Made by a program: the position numbers and the translations under genes. Positions 42,911-53,614 of a stretch of 64,000 nucleotides of DNA are shown piece after piece (position 1 is the stretch's first letter; each line of letters opens with the position of its first letter). This DNA is from Unio delphinus. Its lineage: Eukaryota; Mollusca; Bivalvia; Unionida; Unionidae. The stretch spans positions 4,348,501 to 4,412,500 of the forward strand of contig JAQISU010000025.1 of assembly GCA_029339505.1 (NCBI GenBank), read 5' to 3'. Below the pieces are notes generated by a model, which saw only the letters and a program-made list of their open reading frames with translations, did no database searches and had not been told where the DNA came from.

Positions 42911-44929
42911 TTAAAGAACCACTAAAGATGTGTTTTCAACTTATTGAAAAACTTGTCATATTCTGCTGTCAATTTCAAACATATTGATATATCATACATG
43001 GTATTTACTTCCAAAATTACAAACACATAGTTAATTTACTATACCCCTCTGAAGTAACTTAAATGTAGCTTCATGACGTCAAAACTGTATTTTAACGTCA
43101 CTGGGAAATGCTATTATTTTGACATTAAAGAAAGACATTCAAGAATAAATGCATATGAAGTATTTGTTTTATTTTTCAATCCAAACATCAAATAATGTAT
43201 TTAGATCATTTCCAAAGTTGCAAACTATACTTGGGTCATGTATACATGTAAATCAAGTGAGAAAAGTGAGGAAAATTCCATAAAGTTTGAGGTAATAGTG
43301 CAAAAATTGTCCAGCATTGGATTAAGAAAAAAAGTCCTTGATGCTATAAATTCATAACAGTAGACATAAATATATATTTTGTTTGTAAATAATTACTTTT
43401 TTCCCCGGCACTAGTAATCTAATTTGAATCTGCACTAATGCTTGTATGTCAAAGAATTGAAATGAAAAGTCAAGGGGAATTAACTCCTGGTGAGACCATT
43501 CCATGGACCAGGAATGTGATTGATGATTACATACATAATCGATTACAATGAAAATCAAATATGTTGACTGCTTTATATGGTAAAATTAATTATAAAACCA
43601 AAACATGCAGACTTGTATGCTAAAAAAGGGGGTAGGTGTGTTTCCCAACAATTTCAAGCCCCAGCCTGATTATGATGTTACATACTGTCTAAGATCCATC
43701 ACAACCAGGAACTACTGGTAACCATGATGTCACTAATACTACATCAACCCACGTTAGCCACTATCTAAGAAAACATGGCTAAAGGAAGAGCTAAGAAAAT
43801 AGCTATTTGTCCACAAGAGTTCATACAACACAGTCAACCATAGGACTATGGATTACGAGTATCCAAGAGTGACCAACCTATTCAGGTTGCAATCTGGTTC
43901 TACATCTCCACAAATAAAGCGCCCAAGAATTGATGTATATGAAGAATCACTATCTTCCTGTGGCCCAAATAAAGTGCACCCAAGCTTTGCCCTGAATTGG
44001 AGAAAGAAAGAAATGAAGAAAACTTAATTGTTGGGTCACATGTTGCAGCGTGTTGTCAACATCAATGGAAATGTAATTATGAACATACCAAAACTAACTA
44101 GGATATTGGGAACATTGTGCATAGTGTATGACTGAGCTGGAAATTGCAAGCGATACAATCCACCGATGTATAAAAAAGCAAAACTCAAGGACTGTGTGCC
44201 TTTTTAACAGTTAAATGTACAAACTGCAATCTGCAGGAAGCAGAACAGGCTGCCTGTCCAGAAAAGTGCCAAGGGCATAGAAAGTGAGGCCCAGGCACAG
44301 GAAATTTAAATGCGATGTTGGCACTTTCTTGCTACAAGGCCAAAGTTGGAGTGACTGACTTGCCCATTTAGCATCCTATTACTCAAAATTTCTGCCATAT
44401 GGGAAACATTTAAATCTTTCTTATATTAAAAAGCTTGAATATTTACTAAGAAATTTTGTCTTAGATGTCAAGCTAAGTAAAATTTCACACTTTCTAAACA
44501 CAAATAAGTGCGAGAGCTTGCACAATATCATTTTTACCAATGCACCTAAAATATCAGTATGGAGCAGAAATTTTGATGCATTATGTCATTCATTCCCTCA
44601 TAGCTCTGAGTATGGTACAGGAAACTTTACACTCCCACTGACCAAGTCTCATGGAATTGTTCTACTCAGTCTGATCCAGTATTTCAGCTCATAGCAGAAT
44701 GAGATCAGAGAACAGTAAAAGATAGGGAGAGGAAATCAAGTCTTCAGTACAAGTACATATGCTACATCAAACGCAAACAAAAAAGCAACAGAAAACTTGT
44801 ACAAAATTCAATGTTTGCTAATTCAATAAATAATTTTATACCCAATGAACATCCATACACTTTAAATCCTTTAAATGAATGCATGTAACAATTATTAAAT
44901 GTACCTGACTATCACAGTATACACCACTC
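42911..44929. other. Interior of the 4.1-kb insertion
   Basis: AT-rich, no intact gene. One readable stretch near 43840-44010 (+) contains YEYPRVTNLFRLQSGS but ends in stops and is not recognised. Confidence 0.35.
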
Positions 44930-45240
44930 CCCCTAGCCCATATTGCCTTGGCATTCACCATAGGCTTTACATGATTTTCTAGCCAAATTTTCTCTTTTTT
45001 GGTTCAAGTGATAAATGATCATGTTTTTGTATGGCATCTATGTGATACGTCACACTGATATGGTAGTGAATTTACCATAGTTTCAACATAGAACCTTAGT
45101 CGGTGAGCCAAAGCAATCTTTCTTTTCCCACGAAAGGTTACATAAATTATTCCATAACCATGTTGTTCATGTGAGCCTGTCCAAATGTGACACTTGCTGT
45201 AGACTTGTGTATGTTGAGTTAAAGCTCTTTTATATGTCAT
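44930..45240 (-). pseudogene. Decayed HNH (zinc-binding loop, His-Me finger) endonuclease fragment
   Basis: Starts near 45240. The reading includes CHIWTGSHEQHGYGIIYVTF, AHRLRFYVE and CDVSHRCHTK, which follow the C-x-W-x-G, GYG, AHR and VSH-x-C pattern of His-Me finger homing endonucleases common in invertebrate genomes. A stop and frame change follow at about 45019, after which the downstream HLNQKRENLARKSCKAYG piece is readable in another frame. Probably the remains of the insertion's own gene. Confidence 0.55.
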
Positions 45241-45715
45241 TATATCTTGAACTGTTAATTTAGTTTGAAATATTTCTGACTTAGCTTAATAAACCATGAC
45301 CATATGATACTACAGAATTTTTTTAATATGTCAATACAAAATTATTTAATACCAAAAAAATAAATTTTGTTAATAGTTTAATTTGACAATGAAAAAACAG
45401 GGAAAAATATCCAAATTATTACCAGTTCAAAGAAGAACTGATAGCATCTTCCTTGAGAAATGTGAAATTAATGAAACATTTTTAAAAACAATGACACACA
45501 GAGGTTTCTAATTGCCACTAGTCTATGTCGTATTGTGTACAATAGAAAGGGACATAACTCTTCTCAAGCCCACCTGCAGCCGCTTAATTAAAGCAGAATT
45601 TGGAATGTAAAGATATTTAAGTTCTAAACTGCAGTGAATTTAAACTAAATGAGCCAATATTAATACAAACAGCAATAAATATAACTCCATGGGTATACAC
45701 CTGAATGCTCTTTAT

Positions 45716-46367
45716 GGGGGCGCTCACCAGTTAATATGTACTTTTCAGATAGTGACGTATGTGAGGTGAAGTTGTTTGCATTTGTAACATGCACAATGGA
45801 GAATAAGTTGGCATATCTCAATGCTACTTTGATGTAATGTGGCTGATATTTCTTTGGATACTGCACTTGTGGAAATTGTAAATGATCTAAGCGCATGGTA
45901 CAACAAAATGGATGCTCCCTTGTGCTTGAAAAATTAGCCAGAATTAATCAAAAGTACACTAACTTTAGCAGTTATTAAACTAGGGAAAACGAATTTTGCT
46001 GAAGTAGGCAATAGCAGCTTCTGAAAGTGCAATGAACAAATTACAAAATATCTGAAAAGTAAAAAAAGTTATCGTACCATTTTTCTACAATTTACCTCTG
46101 AAGTCCAGGGAGTGAAAATGACCATGCGGAGCTAGCAGTTTGTTTACATGAGCACATCTTATGTTAGCCCAAGCTGTATACTCTAGAACCTAAAGTACAC
46201 CCATCAATCATACATCAAAATAAAGGGAATTGAAAGTTCTTCTCCCAACACCTAAGATATACAAAGTCTTTATTATATTGCCAGTATAACCAGTGAAGAA
46301 ATCCCAGAAAATTATTTTTCTTTAAAATTCTAACCCTATGCAAAGTACGAAACTGTAGAGCGCCACC
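45716..46367. repeat. 652-bp direct repeat, copy 2
   Basis: Matches copy 1 along its whole length by eye. The right flank, ATATATAAATATA, continues the 33-bp array. Confidence 0.9.
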
Positions 46368-46618
46368 ATATATAAATATAAATGCAGACAAAAATAAATA
46401 ACAACCATGATGAGCGGTTATCAGTCATTTGGCCCCCTTGATATAGGCCACTGTGTCTTTCATAGGGTTCTTTCTATGAGTATTTCCATTTTTTTTTCTG
46501 AGATTTCTTCGATCTCGATTTGACACTATTTGGCCGGTAATTCATTTTTGAACACCATACGGGGCTACCCAAATGTGACGGAGAGCTAATTACATCCATG
46601 GATGTTATTTATTTTAGG

Positions 46619-46846
46619 TCATTTATATTTACATTCACCGGAAACATATTCCCCTAAGAGTGAATTTAACTCGTCAAATAACGGGTTAGAATCACAAGAG
46701 GGTATGTTTACGTGAAATGACCTAGAGGTTACATATATACGACAACACATCTTTGGAACTCCTTGGTTGCCTTCACATCCAAGTAAGCCCAAAGGAAACC
46801 CGAAACATACATCTCCGGAAGGGAGGCCTAACGTGGCAAACGCCAT
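46619..46846 (-). CDS. Unrecognised small ORF (75 aa)
   Basis: Opens MAFATLGLPSGDVCFGFPLG with four Cys and a Ser/Asn-rich end. No family recognised, and the region has no other coding signal. It may be chance or a first exon. A TGACGTCA palindrome (CRE-like) lies upstream at 46876-46883, which could be a promoter element for this strand. Confidence 0.25.
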   Translation of the reverse strand: MAFATLGLPSGDVCFGFPLGLLGCEGNQGVPKMCCRIYVTSRSFHVNIPSCDSNPLFDELNSLLGEYVSGECKYK

Positions 46847-46884
46847 CTTAGACCGCCCAGAAGATATGCTTGGGGTGACGTCAC

Positions 46885-47056
46885 AACATATACTTAATTA
46901 AGGACAGCACAAATACCGTATATATTTCCACTCGAGTGTTGTGGCAAATTGTAGGTATACATATACTTAATTAACTTAATTAAGGACAGCACAAATACCG
47001 TATATATCTCCATTCAGATTGTAGGTATACATATACTTAATTAACTTAATTAAGGA
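46885..47056. repeat. Tandem TTAATTAAGGACAGCACAAA repeats
   Basis: CTTAATTAAGGACAGCACAA-type units start near 46892, 46973 and 47045 (the last truncated), with GTAGGTATACATATACTTAA between them. Confidence 0.75.
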
Positions 47057-47122
47057 TGGATTATAATTCAATGATGATGTAATGATGATGGGACGGCACA
47101 GACATCACAAACATGAAACGAC

Positions 47123-47268
47123 GGGGCTGATTTTCAAAGGCCAATTCGACCAATCAAAGCAACCCATGAAATTAAACCCGGTTGCATGATTGAGTAAAAG
47201 TCAACCACGCACACGTGTCAATGGCGTGGGTTATTTTTTGACTGGTCGAATTGGCCTTGAAAGCCCCA
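47123..47268. repeat. Imperfect inverted repeat (hairpin), about 34-bp arms
   Basis: GGCCAATTCGACCAATCAAA at 47139-47158 pairs with TTTGACTGGTCGAATTGGCC at 47237-47256, with flanking GGGGCT/AGCCCC pairing. The loop is about 75 bp. A second, smaller inverted pair is GGCGTGGGTTATT (47224) and AATAACCCACGCC (47503). Confidence 0.8.
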
Positions 47269-47287
47269 GCTTTAAACCTTTCATTTA

Positions 47288-48180
47288 GTATATAAGGTGA
47301 CTAATACAGCAGCTTCAATCCACAGAGTGTGTTATTTTATTTTCTTGAATTACTTGTTAATGGTGCTTCACAGTATTAAAATGAGACAGAATATTTGCAT
47401 AAAGCACTAAAAAAAAGAATATAATCGTTTGAAAACATTTTATATTTGATTTCTTTTCTAATTAATTATATCCCAAGCCGCTGAATCACAATTTAGGGGG
47501 AAATAACCCACGCCATACTGTAATGTAATTTTTATAGATGTAGCATTTGTACATCTTTTATAGGTGCCATGTCGGCATCCTCTTTTTTTTAAAATCTTTA
47601 TTCAATATTTACATATTAAATTATACAAATGATAGTCAACATACAGACATTTAAAAACACTTATATTTACACATAATAGTAGAAACATATATGAGTAGGT
47701 GGGAGGGGTTGTTATTCTCTCCCTTATCAACTCGACACCATCTAAGGGAGAGAGTATATAAAGGGAATTAATACATCAATCCGCAAGGTATGCTATTTTA
47801 TTTTCTTGAATTACTTATTAATGGTGTTTCACAGTATTTAAATGAGACAGCATATTTGACTTAAACACTAGAACAAAGAATATAATTGTTTGAAAACATT
47901 TCTTTTCTGACAAAACAATGCCCAGCGCTGAATCACAATACCCATTAAACAAGTTAACACAATCTAAGGGAGAAAGTATACACGTGTGTTATCCTGTAAC
48001 GCCTGCATCTCCGGATCACATCCTATGTTTATGAAATACGCATTAATCGCACGTGAGACAGAATATTTGACTTAAACACTAAAAAAAAGAAATATTTTCT
48101 TTTCCTATAAAACAATACTCAAAAGCTAAATCACAATGATAACTCCCTTGGTTATATCATTTAAGAGTTGTCTCCCTTGG
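47288..48180 (+). promoter_or_regulatory. Repeated TATA-containing modules upstream of the replication gene
   Basis: Two diverged copies begin TATATAAGG (47289) and TATATAAAGG (47755), each followed about 65-80 bp later by a GAGACAG(A/C)ATATTTG block and a GCTGAATCACAAT block. A third copy of the GAGACAGAATATTTGACTTA part lies near 48056. The TATA-like boxes face the polymerase gene at 48657. Promoter use is inferred only. Confidence 0.4.
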
Positions 48181-48290
48181 TGTTATAGACACATACGAAA
48201 ATCGAATTTTTTGTCCTGTCTTTTTTGAAATGGTAAAGAATTAACAAGCACGGGTGAGGTCTGAATTCTTGGTTCATTTGTATAATAACA
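48181..48290. other. Gap right of the repeats
   Basis: No feature seen. Confidence 0.3.
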
Positions 48291-48632
48291 CTATTTTTCT
48301 AATTCATTGTTTGGTTTAATTATAAGTCTCTGTATATAATCTTGAGCAGTCTTTATTATTTTGTCATCGTTGGGGTCAATGACAGTATTTTTTATTCTTT
48401 TATCATAATAGCGTTTTAGTTCCCTGTATCGTTTGCCGCCACACATAACGCATAATTGCGATCTCCCCCTGACCCCAACCCCACATCGAATACAGGGTAA
48501 CGGACCAAGGCTTCCACGACGAAAGCTTTGCATATGATACCAACAGAATTCATTTCTGCATGATTTGTTACACGGTGTCACTGATCCAATCATAAGCCAT
48601 TTGCAATGATTCATTATACTTAAATCTTTCAT
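48291..48632 (-). CDS. Zinc-ribbon protein (113 aa)
   Basis: Cys pattern: CNKSCRNEFCWYH near the N-terminus and CIRCGVGVRGRSQLCVMCGG in the middle, followed by a basic helix (KRYRELKRYYDKRIK). Two Cys pairs of CxxC type separated by about 10 residues suggest a zinc ribbon. ATG may be 48632 or 48614 (MNHCKW, favoured by the outer copy start). Divergently arranged with the polymerase gene, 24 nt apart, so both may share a promoter. Function unknown; a nucleic-acid-binding accessory is likely. Outer copy at 55903-56232. Confidence 0.65.
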   Translation of the reverse strand: MKDLSIMNHCKWLMIGSVTPCNKSCRNEFCWYHMQSFRRGSLGPLPCIRCGVGVRGRSQLCVMCGGKRYRELKRYYDKRIKNTVIDPNDDKIIKTAQDYIQRLIIKPNNELEK

Positions 48633-48656
48633 TTAAATGCTTGTTTTAATTATAGT

Positions 48657-51600
48657 ATGGAGGAGTTCGAGAGATTATCGAAAATTAAGCCTTGGAAAAG
48701 TGTTCAATTCAATCTTGATAGAGTTTCTGATACACCAAAGAATAAAATTCTTGATAGAACCTTGATTAGTAAAATCAGAGACTGTTTTAATGAATTCAAG
48801 CGTGATGGGGCAGCTCATTGTTGGTCAACATTTCGAATTGATGGTGTTGTTGACGCTACCATGAATGATGAAAAAGCAGCAGTGATAATCTCACGTCTTG
48901 GGGAAGAAAGAAATTTTTTTCGAATAAAATTCCTTATCCGTGATAATGGAAAATGGATCATTAGGGACAAATACGAGCCTATTCTTAAGGACAAAAAAAC
49001 TGTCACTGTGACTCAGGATTCAAAACCAGGAATTTTGACTGGACTTGATAAACCCTACTACGAAAGATCTTATCCTGTCACAGTAGTTGTTTACGGGATA
49101 TATCCGCTCAATGAAAAACCTGATATTTCAAAACTAGCACCCATGAAATATTCGACAGGGCTCAATTGTGTAGCAACACGAATAATGGAACACTTCACAA
49201 ATGCGTCCCGGGGAAATAAACTAACTGATCTAAGACGAAAAAAAATAACCGAATGGGAACTGACAGTGAAACAGCATGGGGCAACAATTCAAGATATAGC
49301 CAAATTAGAAACATCATTGAGATTTCCAATATCGGTAAGGACAATCACCGGAGAAGTATTATACGAATCGAAATATAAATCACAGGGAGCTCCCATTGAA
49401 ATTATTGATCATAACGCACACGCGTGGTCATCTGCAGTAACAATATTCCCACGGGATAGAACCGTAAAATATCTGTTTGGAACCGAAGAGTTTTTTTCAG
49501 AGCAGAAATTATTTGATGCTATTTACCATTTGAGTAAAAACGATTCTGTGTCAGTGTGGCTATTTCATAGTACTTCAGACGAAGAATGTAGATTTGATCA
49601 GTTTGTAAGGCCTAACGGAGAATTGTACCGTACTGAAGAACTGCATAATCAAATGAAACAACTAGCTAGTGAGTTTTCTCCCCAGAGTTCTCTGGGGGAA
49701 GACAACGATCAATTATTAGCAAACTGTTTTACACTTCCATCAGTTGTAGCACATTTTGCTAGGAAGAAAAACGCGTGGAAACCAACCCGAAGTGAGTTCT
49801 TATCAGATGTCAAATTGTCCTGTCTTGAATACAGCCATGGAGGATTATGGAACATATACACCGCTGATACCGTTATTTCAGTTGATATGATTGCATGTTA
49901 TCCAGGAAGTTTTCTTGGGTATGGAGAGTGTGAGAAATATTTCAAACGATTTGGACACCCGACACACGAAATGACCCGTGTTGCTATTAATGGACCACTG
50001 CCACATTTCGATTTAACCGGATTCGCTTGTGTAGTATCATTTGAAATGGCTGAAGGACTTCATCCGTGTAGTTATCTTTGGATTGGTAAACATGTCTGAA
50101 AAACACTGGATGCCAATAGTGTTATTACGGTATATGCTTGATTGTAAGATGTTAAAATCATTAATTGTCAGTGAAGCAATTATATCCTATCGAGCACAGA
50201 AATCAGTCTGGTTACCACAACCTGATCTAGAAAAAATAATTAGCGAAGAGCGAAAACTGTTTCCTGATTTTAATGAACAACAAATCATGGATTGGTCCAG
50301 ACAGTTATTTGAAATCAGAAACAATGAAGCAAAAGATCTTGGACGAAGAATAATCGGTAAATTTACCCAAGGTGGCAAAGATGATAATACGAGATATTCT
50401 TCACGATTGATTATAGACAATGCTGAATACGATTTTGTAATCAAAGATTTAACGAATAGGGGCTTATATGTCAATTGTAAGGACGCATTTATGTCCGATG
50501 GAACCAAATTGGGTACAATTGTTACTTACACTGATGGATACCATCCGCAGTACACATATTTGAGAGCTTCTATGCTTGGTTATGCTTCTATTAATTTATT
50601 TTCAATGATCAATAGATTTCCTACCACCGCAGTTAGAGTTGCTACTGACTCATTTTACATAAATAGCAAAATGGCTGATTTTAAGGCTACTGGCAACGAG
50701 AATTGGGGGTCATGGAGAATTAAGAAGGAAATGCTTCATGATTATATTCCATCAGCAGATGTTACCATTGAAAATAATTACTTAGAAAGCAATCAGTGTT
50801 CAGAATTTTCTAGTGCACCACCGATTTCTGATCCAATCTGTAGATATAAAACAGTTTATTTAAACGGCTGTGGCGGGTCAGGAAAAACAACCCGGGCAAT
50901 TGAGTTATATCGTGGGAAATCAAACATGATTGTGCTAACACCAACTCATAGACTCGCCAGAGAGATGAAACAACGAGGGGTAAATGCCTGCACTTATCAT
51001 AGTTTCTTTAGATGGAAGGGAGATAAATGGACTCCTGAGCGCATGGGAGAGAAATTTATTCCTGAAATTATCATTTGGGATGAAATAGACACAGTGTCCG
51101 AAGATGTCTTAAAAATATTTCTTGAGTGGTTGTTATTGAAGAATACAAAAGTCGTCATGTGCGGTGATCACGCCAACCACCACCATTTGTCGGTGCATCT
51201 CCCCATGAATGGCTAAAGGGTTTTGTAGACTATTATGAAGAAATTGATACTGATCATAGATCACTTGATAATGAATTAAAAGAGTTTAAGAAATTAATTA
51301 GATTACAACCGGATAGAATCCAGTGTGAAATAGCCCGTGAAATAATTTCGGAAACTCCCATGAATGAGTTTTGGGAAGCGTGGAGACCAAATGATTTAAT
51401 CATTGCAAGTAGAAAAATAGTCAGGGACACACTTCAGATGAAGTTATTTGAATTGCATAAACAAAAATTTGCAACACTTCCAGTACCGTTATGTTATAGG
51501 CCATCGGATACACGAAAACAGAACATCGAAGTTGATATTCCAGGACCAAAATCCGAAGGATTTCAAAGACAGATTCTCGTATTAAATGATATTGTGCTGG

Positions 51601-52115
51601 TTGATATCAATGTCGTTGAAGATGCATTGCGTGCTAATAAATCCCCATGGACGCTAGGTTATGCAGCAACAATACACTCTTCACAGGGATTGACTATATC
51701 GGATACAATTGTTTGGATAGTAGATAATCGCATAGAATGGTCGAATTTAGTCTATCTCGCAGTGTCTAGAGTACGAAAAATAAATCAACTTCGAAGAATT
51801 GTCTTCGATGATGAAATCATTGGCGATGATAATGACACCACAATAGATGATATTATTGATAAAAAACTCTCCGGTTACAAACAACAAGACAAAAAAAAAC
51901 AACGAGAATTTGATATTGATGCTGAATTAATAACTACTCTGAAGCAACAACAGAATAATCACTGCGCGAGTTGCAATTGTATAATGCGTTGGCAGTATTC
52001 GGATAAGGATCCTCGCCAATTCACCGTGGACAGAAAAAATAACAATCTCGGTCATGTCAGAAATAATGTGATGTTGACTTGTCTTGAGTGCAATAGACGC
52101 AAGGGTGCTAGTTAA
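48657..52115 (+). pseudogene. Family-B DNA polymerase, SF1 helicase and HNH nuclease in one gene, two frameshifts
   Basis: Three readable segments, 48657-50099, 50041-51216 and about 51180-52115, tile one gene of about 1,150 codons. Polymerase motif A is SVDMIACYPGSF (Asp at 49884-49886), motif B GRRIIGKF, motif C VATDSFY (Asp at 50647). SF1 helicase follows: Walker A GCGGSGKTT (50866-50892), TPTHRLAREMKQRG, YHSFFRW, Walker B IIIWDEID, GDH with an expected Gln nearby, LGYAATIHSSQG and YLAVSRVRK. The C-terminus is an HNH domain with CASC, FTVDRKNN and CLECNRRKG. A 2-nt loss lies near 50087 and a 1-nt loss near 51170; the outer copy is in frame at both. No exonuclease motif was recognised in the first 400 residues. 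The gene would replicate the element, probably by protein priming, as in related elements. It overlaps the end of the integrase gene by 8 nt, tail to tail. Confidence 0.85.
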
Positions 52116-53082
52116 GCCCATGCGGTGGTAATTGAGTATCCTCAGGTATCACTTGTAATTGTTGTCTAGTAAAACCCCGTTGAGGGGCAGTTGAATCCAG
52201 TTTATAGATTGGAAGTCTACCCGTAGATCGTGTTATACTAGATATCTTATGTGCAGTAACACTCCAAATAGGATCAGTAGCCCTTTTTGTGCCACCCTCA
52301 AGCTCTCCTGGTTCGTATAAGTACCTCACAATGACATTACTACCAAGAATTGGTTGGGAAACGCTAAAATCTTTTTGAATTTCCATTTCAGGTATTGACT
52401 TTTTTTTAATCGCATTGATAGGTTTCATGTTGATGGTTCTAGTAATCTCGTTATTCAGTGAAGTAATCACAGCTGGTAACCTTTTAACCCATTCACGGGA
52501 TCTTTTTTCTTGGATGAATTCTTTTGCGTATTGATATCCAAATAACCGCTCAGCAAGGGTTTTATTAAATCGTTCTACAATGGCCTGATCACGATGCAGT
52601 GCAGTATGCCCTCGTCTGATAGCGACATTGTGATATTTCATTGTAGATAACACTGCACCCTGAAATTCCTTGCCAGGATCAACTTGTAATAGATTTGGCC
52701 AGTGCAGAGGACTCCTTCGATAAATCCTTTCAAATGCAGGAGCCACTTCAGTGGCTGATTTTGTTTTTAACGGTTCTGCTTCTTTGTAACGACTTGCAAT
52801 ATCAACTACGGTTAATGCGTATTTGTAACCACGATCATGTGGCAGAAATAATAGATCAGCCTGATGAACTTTATTGGGTCCGGTCACATCAAAATGCGAG
52901 AAATTGATTTGTTTAGGCGGTGGTAGATAAATTTGCCATAGTGCCTGTTTGGATAACCAATGAGCCGCAGTGGTTTTTTTCACTTTTGCAGCACTAGCGA
53001 GTTTTTGGATTGCTGATTTACCCCTCCAGTATCCTCTTGGGGAATAATAAATAGATTCCATGTTGTTATTAATTACCAGCAC
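52108..53082 (-). CDS. Retroviral-type (DDE) integrase (324 aa)
   Basis: Contains HQADLLFLP (Asp 76), QVDPGKEFQG (Asp 135) and AIVERFNKTLAERLF (Glu 170), the three acidic residues of the rve core; the D135-E170 spacing is close to the DD35E type. An N-terminal region with a KSAIQKLASAAKVKKTTAAH helix is DNA-binding-like, and the C-terminal part (VIVRYLYEPGELEGG) is SH3-like. Start: ATG 53061 (MESIYYSPRG) or 53082. The gene appears undamaged. By family it inserts the element into DNA and creates the short target-site duplication. The sequence resembles the F54H12.3-like transposon-derived integrases of invertebrates. Confidence 0.92.
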   Translation of the reverse strand: MLVINNNMESIYYSPRGYWRGKSAIQKLASAAKVKKTTAAHWLSKQALWQIYLPPPKQINFSHFDVTGPNKVHQADLLFLPHDRGYKYALTVVDIASRYKEAEPLKTKSATEVAPAFERIYRRSPLHWPNLLQVDPGKEFQGAVLSTMKYHNVAIRRGHTALHRDQAIVERFNKTLAERLFGYQYAKEFIQEKRSREWVKRLPAVITSLNNEITRTINMKPINAIKKKSIPEMEIQKDFSVSQPILGSNVIVRYLYEPGELEGGTKRATDPIWSVTAHKISSITRSTGRLPIYKLDSTAPQRGFTRQQLQVIPEDTQLPPHGLN

Positions 53083-53427
53083 CTAACATCAATTTACTTT
53101 TCATAGCCGATTTTATCAAAAAGGAAGCCAATTTTTCTTTGAAAGATTTATCAGAAATAGCATTTAACGCATGAATTAATTTCACATCTGCTAGATGCCT
53201 GTGCTGCAGATTACTGCTTTTATAAGATACATCATGAAGGTGACAGGCCTTATCAATAGCGTTTATTGGTTCCTCACCGGGTCGGGGCTGATTTTAATCA
53301 TTGAGTCTGATATCAAGTCTTGTTCCCGGTCCACAGTAGCTATATCCTGGAAGGTGTTTTTCTCCGGGTATTTTGCCCATGGGGTTCCAGGGAGTTTTGC
53401 TAATTTGGCTGCGATATCACCTCCTCG
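53069..53427 (-). pseudogene. Phospholipase A2 domain, inner copy, broken
   Basis: Counterpart of the outer domain at 30838-31194. A 1-nt deletion near 53376 shifts the frame before the calcium loop, and a TAA lies near 53300 where the outer copy has a Gln codon. The calcium-loop motif (YCGPGT) and the His-Asp segment (DKACHLHDVSY) are still readable in the other frame. It overlaps the end of the zinc-ribbon gene, in a different frame because of the T9 run at 53428-53436. Confidence 0.8.
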
Positions 53428-53597
53428 TTTTTTTTTAAAGGTTCCTTGAGTTCCTTGGGTTTAGAAACAAATCTAAATTTCTTTGTACTACATTGTACGC
53501 ATTTACCAGAAAGCGCTGATCGGTTATTTTTAGTTGTAATCGTCGTCAAGTCATCTGTGCCAGTACGTTTTTTACACTTCACACAATATAGATCCAT
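53400..53597 (-). CDS. DUF5679-like zinc-ribbon protein (65 aa)
   Basis: MDLYCVKCKKRTGTDDLTTI opening, then NNRSALSGKCVQCSTKKFRF: two CxxC knuckles around a short beta ribbon, the pattern I recall for DUF5679 in viruses and Mavericks. The last 15 residues come after the A9 run (53428-53436) and probably belong to the wrong frame: one extra A would join it to the PLA2 domain, and in the outer copy the two are in the same frame. Divergent from the ATPase gene by 17 nt. Confidence 0.7.
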   Translation of the reverse strand: MDLYCVKCKKRTGTDDLTTITTKNNRSALSGKCVQCSTKKFRFVSKPKELKEPLKKNEEVISQPN

Positions 53598-53614
53598 AAT
53601 TTATATATAACGGC

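Larger units (their letters stand above)
42259..46367. mobile_element. 4.1-kb insertion with 652-bp direct terminal repeats
   Basis: Two 652-bp direct repeats (42259-42910 and 45716-46367) flank 2.8 kb. Each repeat begins GGGGGCGCTC and ends GAGCGCCACC, so each also has short inverted ends. The whole sits within a 33-bp array unit with a possible TA or ATA duplication. It could be an LTR-like non-autonomous element or a composite of two foldback or DNA transposons. No reverse transcriptase or transposase was seen. Confidence 0.75.

Noticed and set aside
42206..45896. Matching minus-strand frames (MRLDHLQFPQVQYPKKYQPH) in both 652-bp repeats
   Set aside because: Identity is due to the repeat. 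The frame is short, has no recognisable domain and runs through the repeat border.
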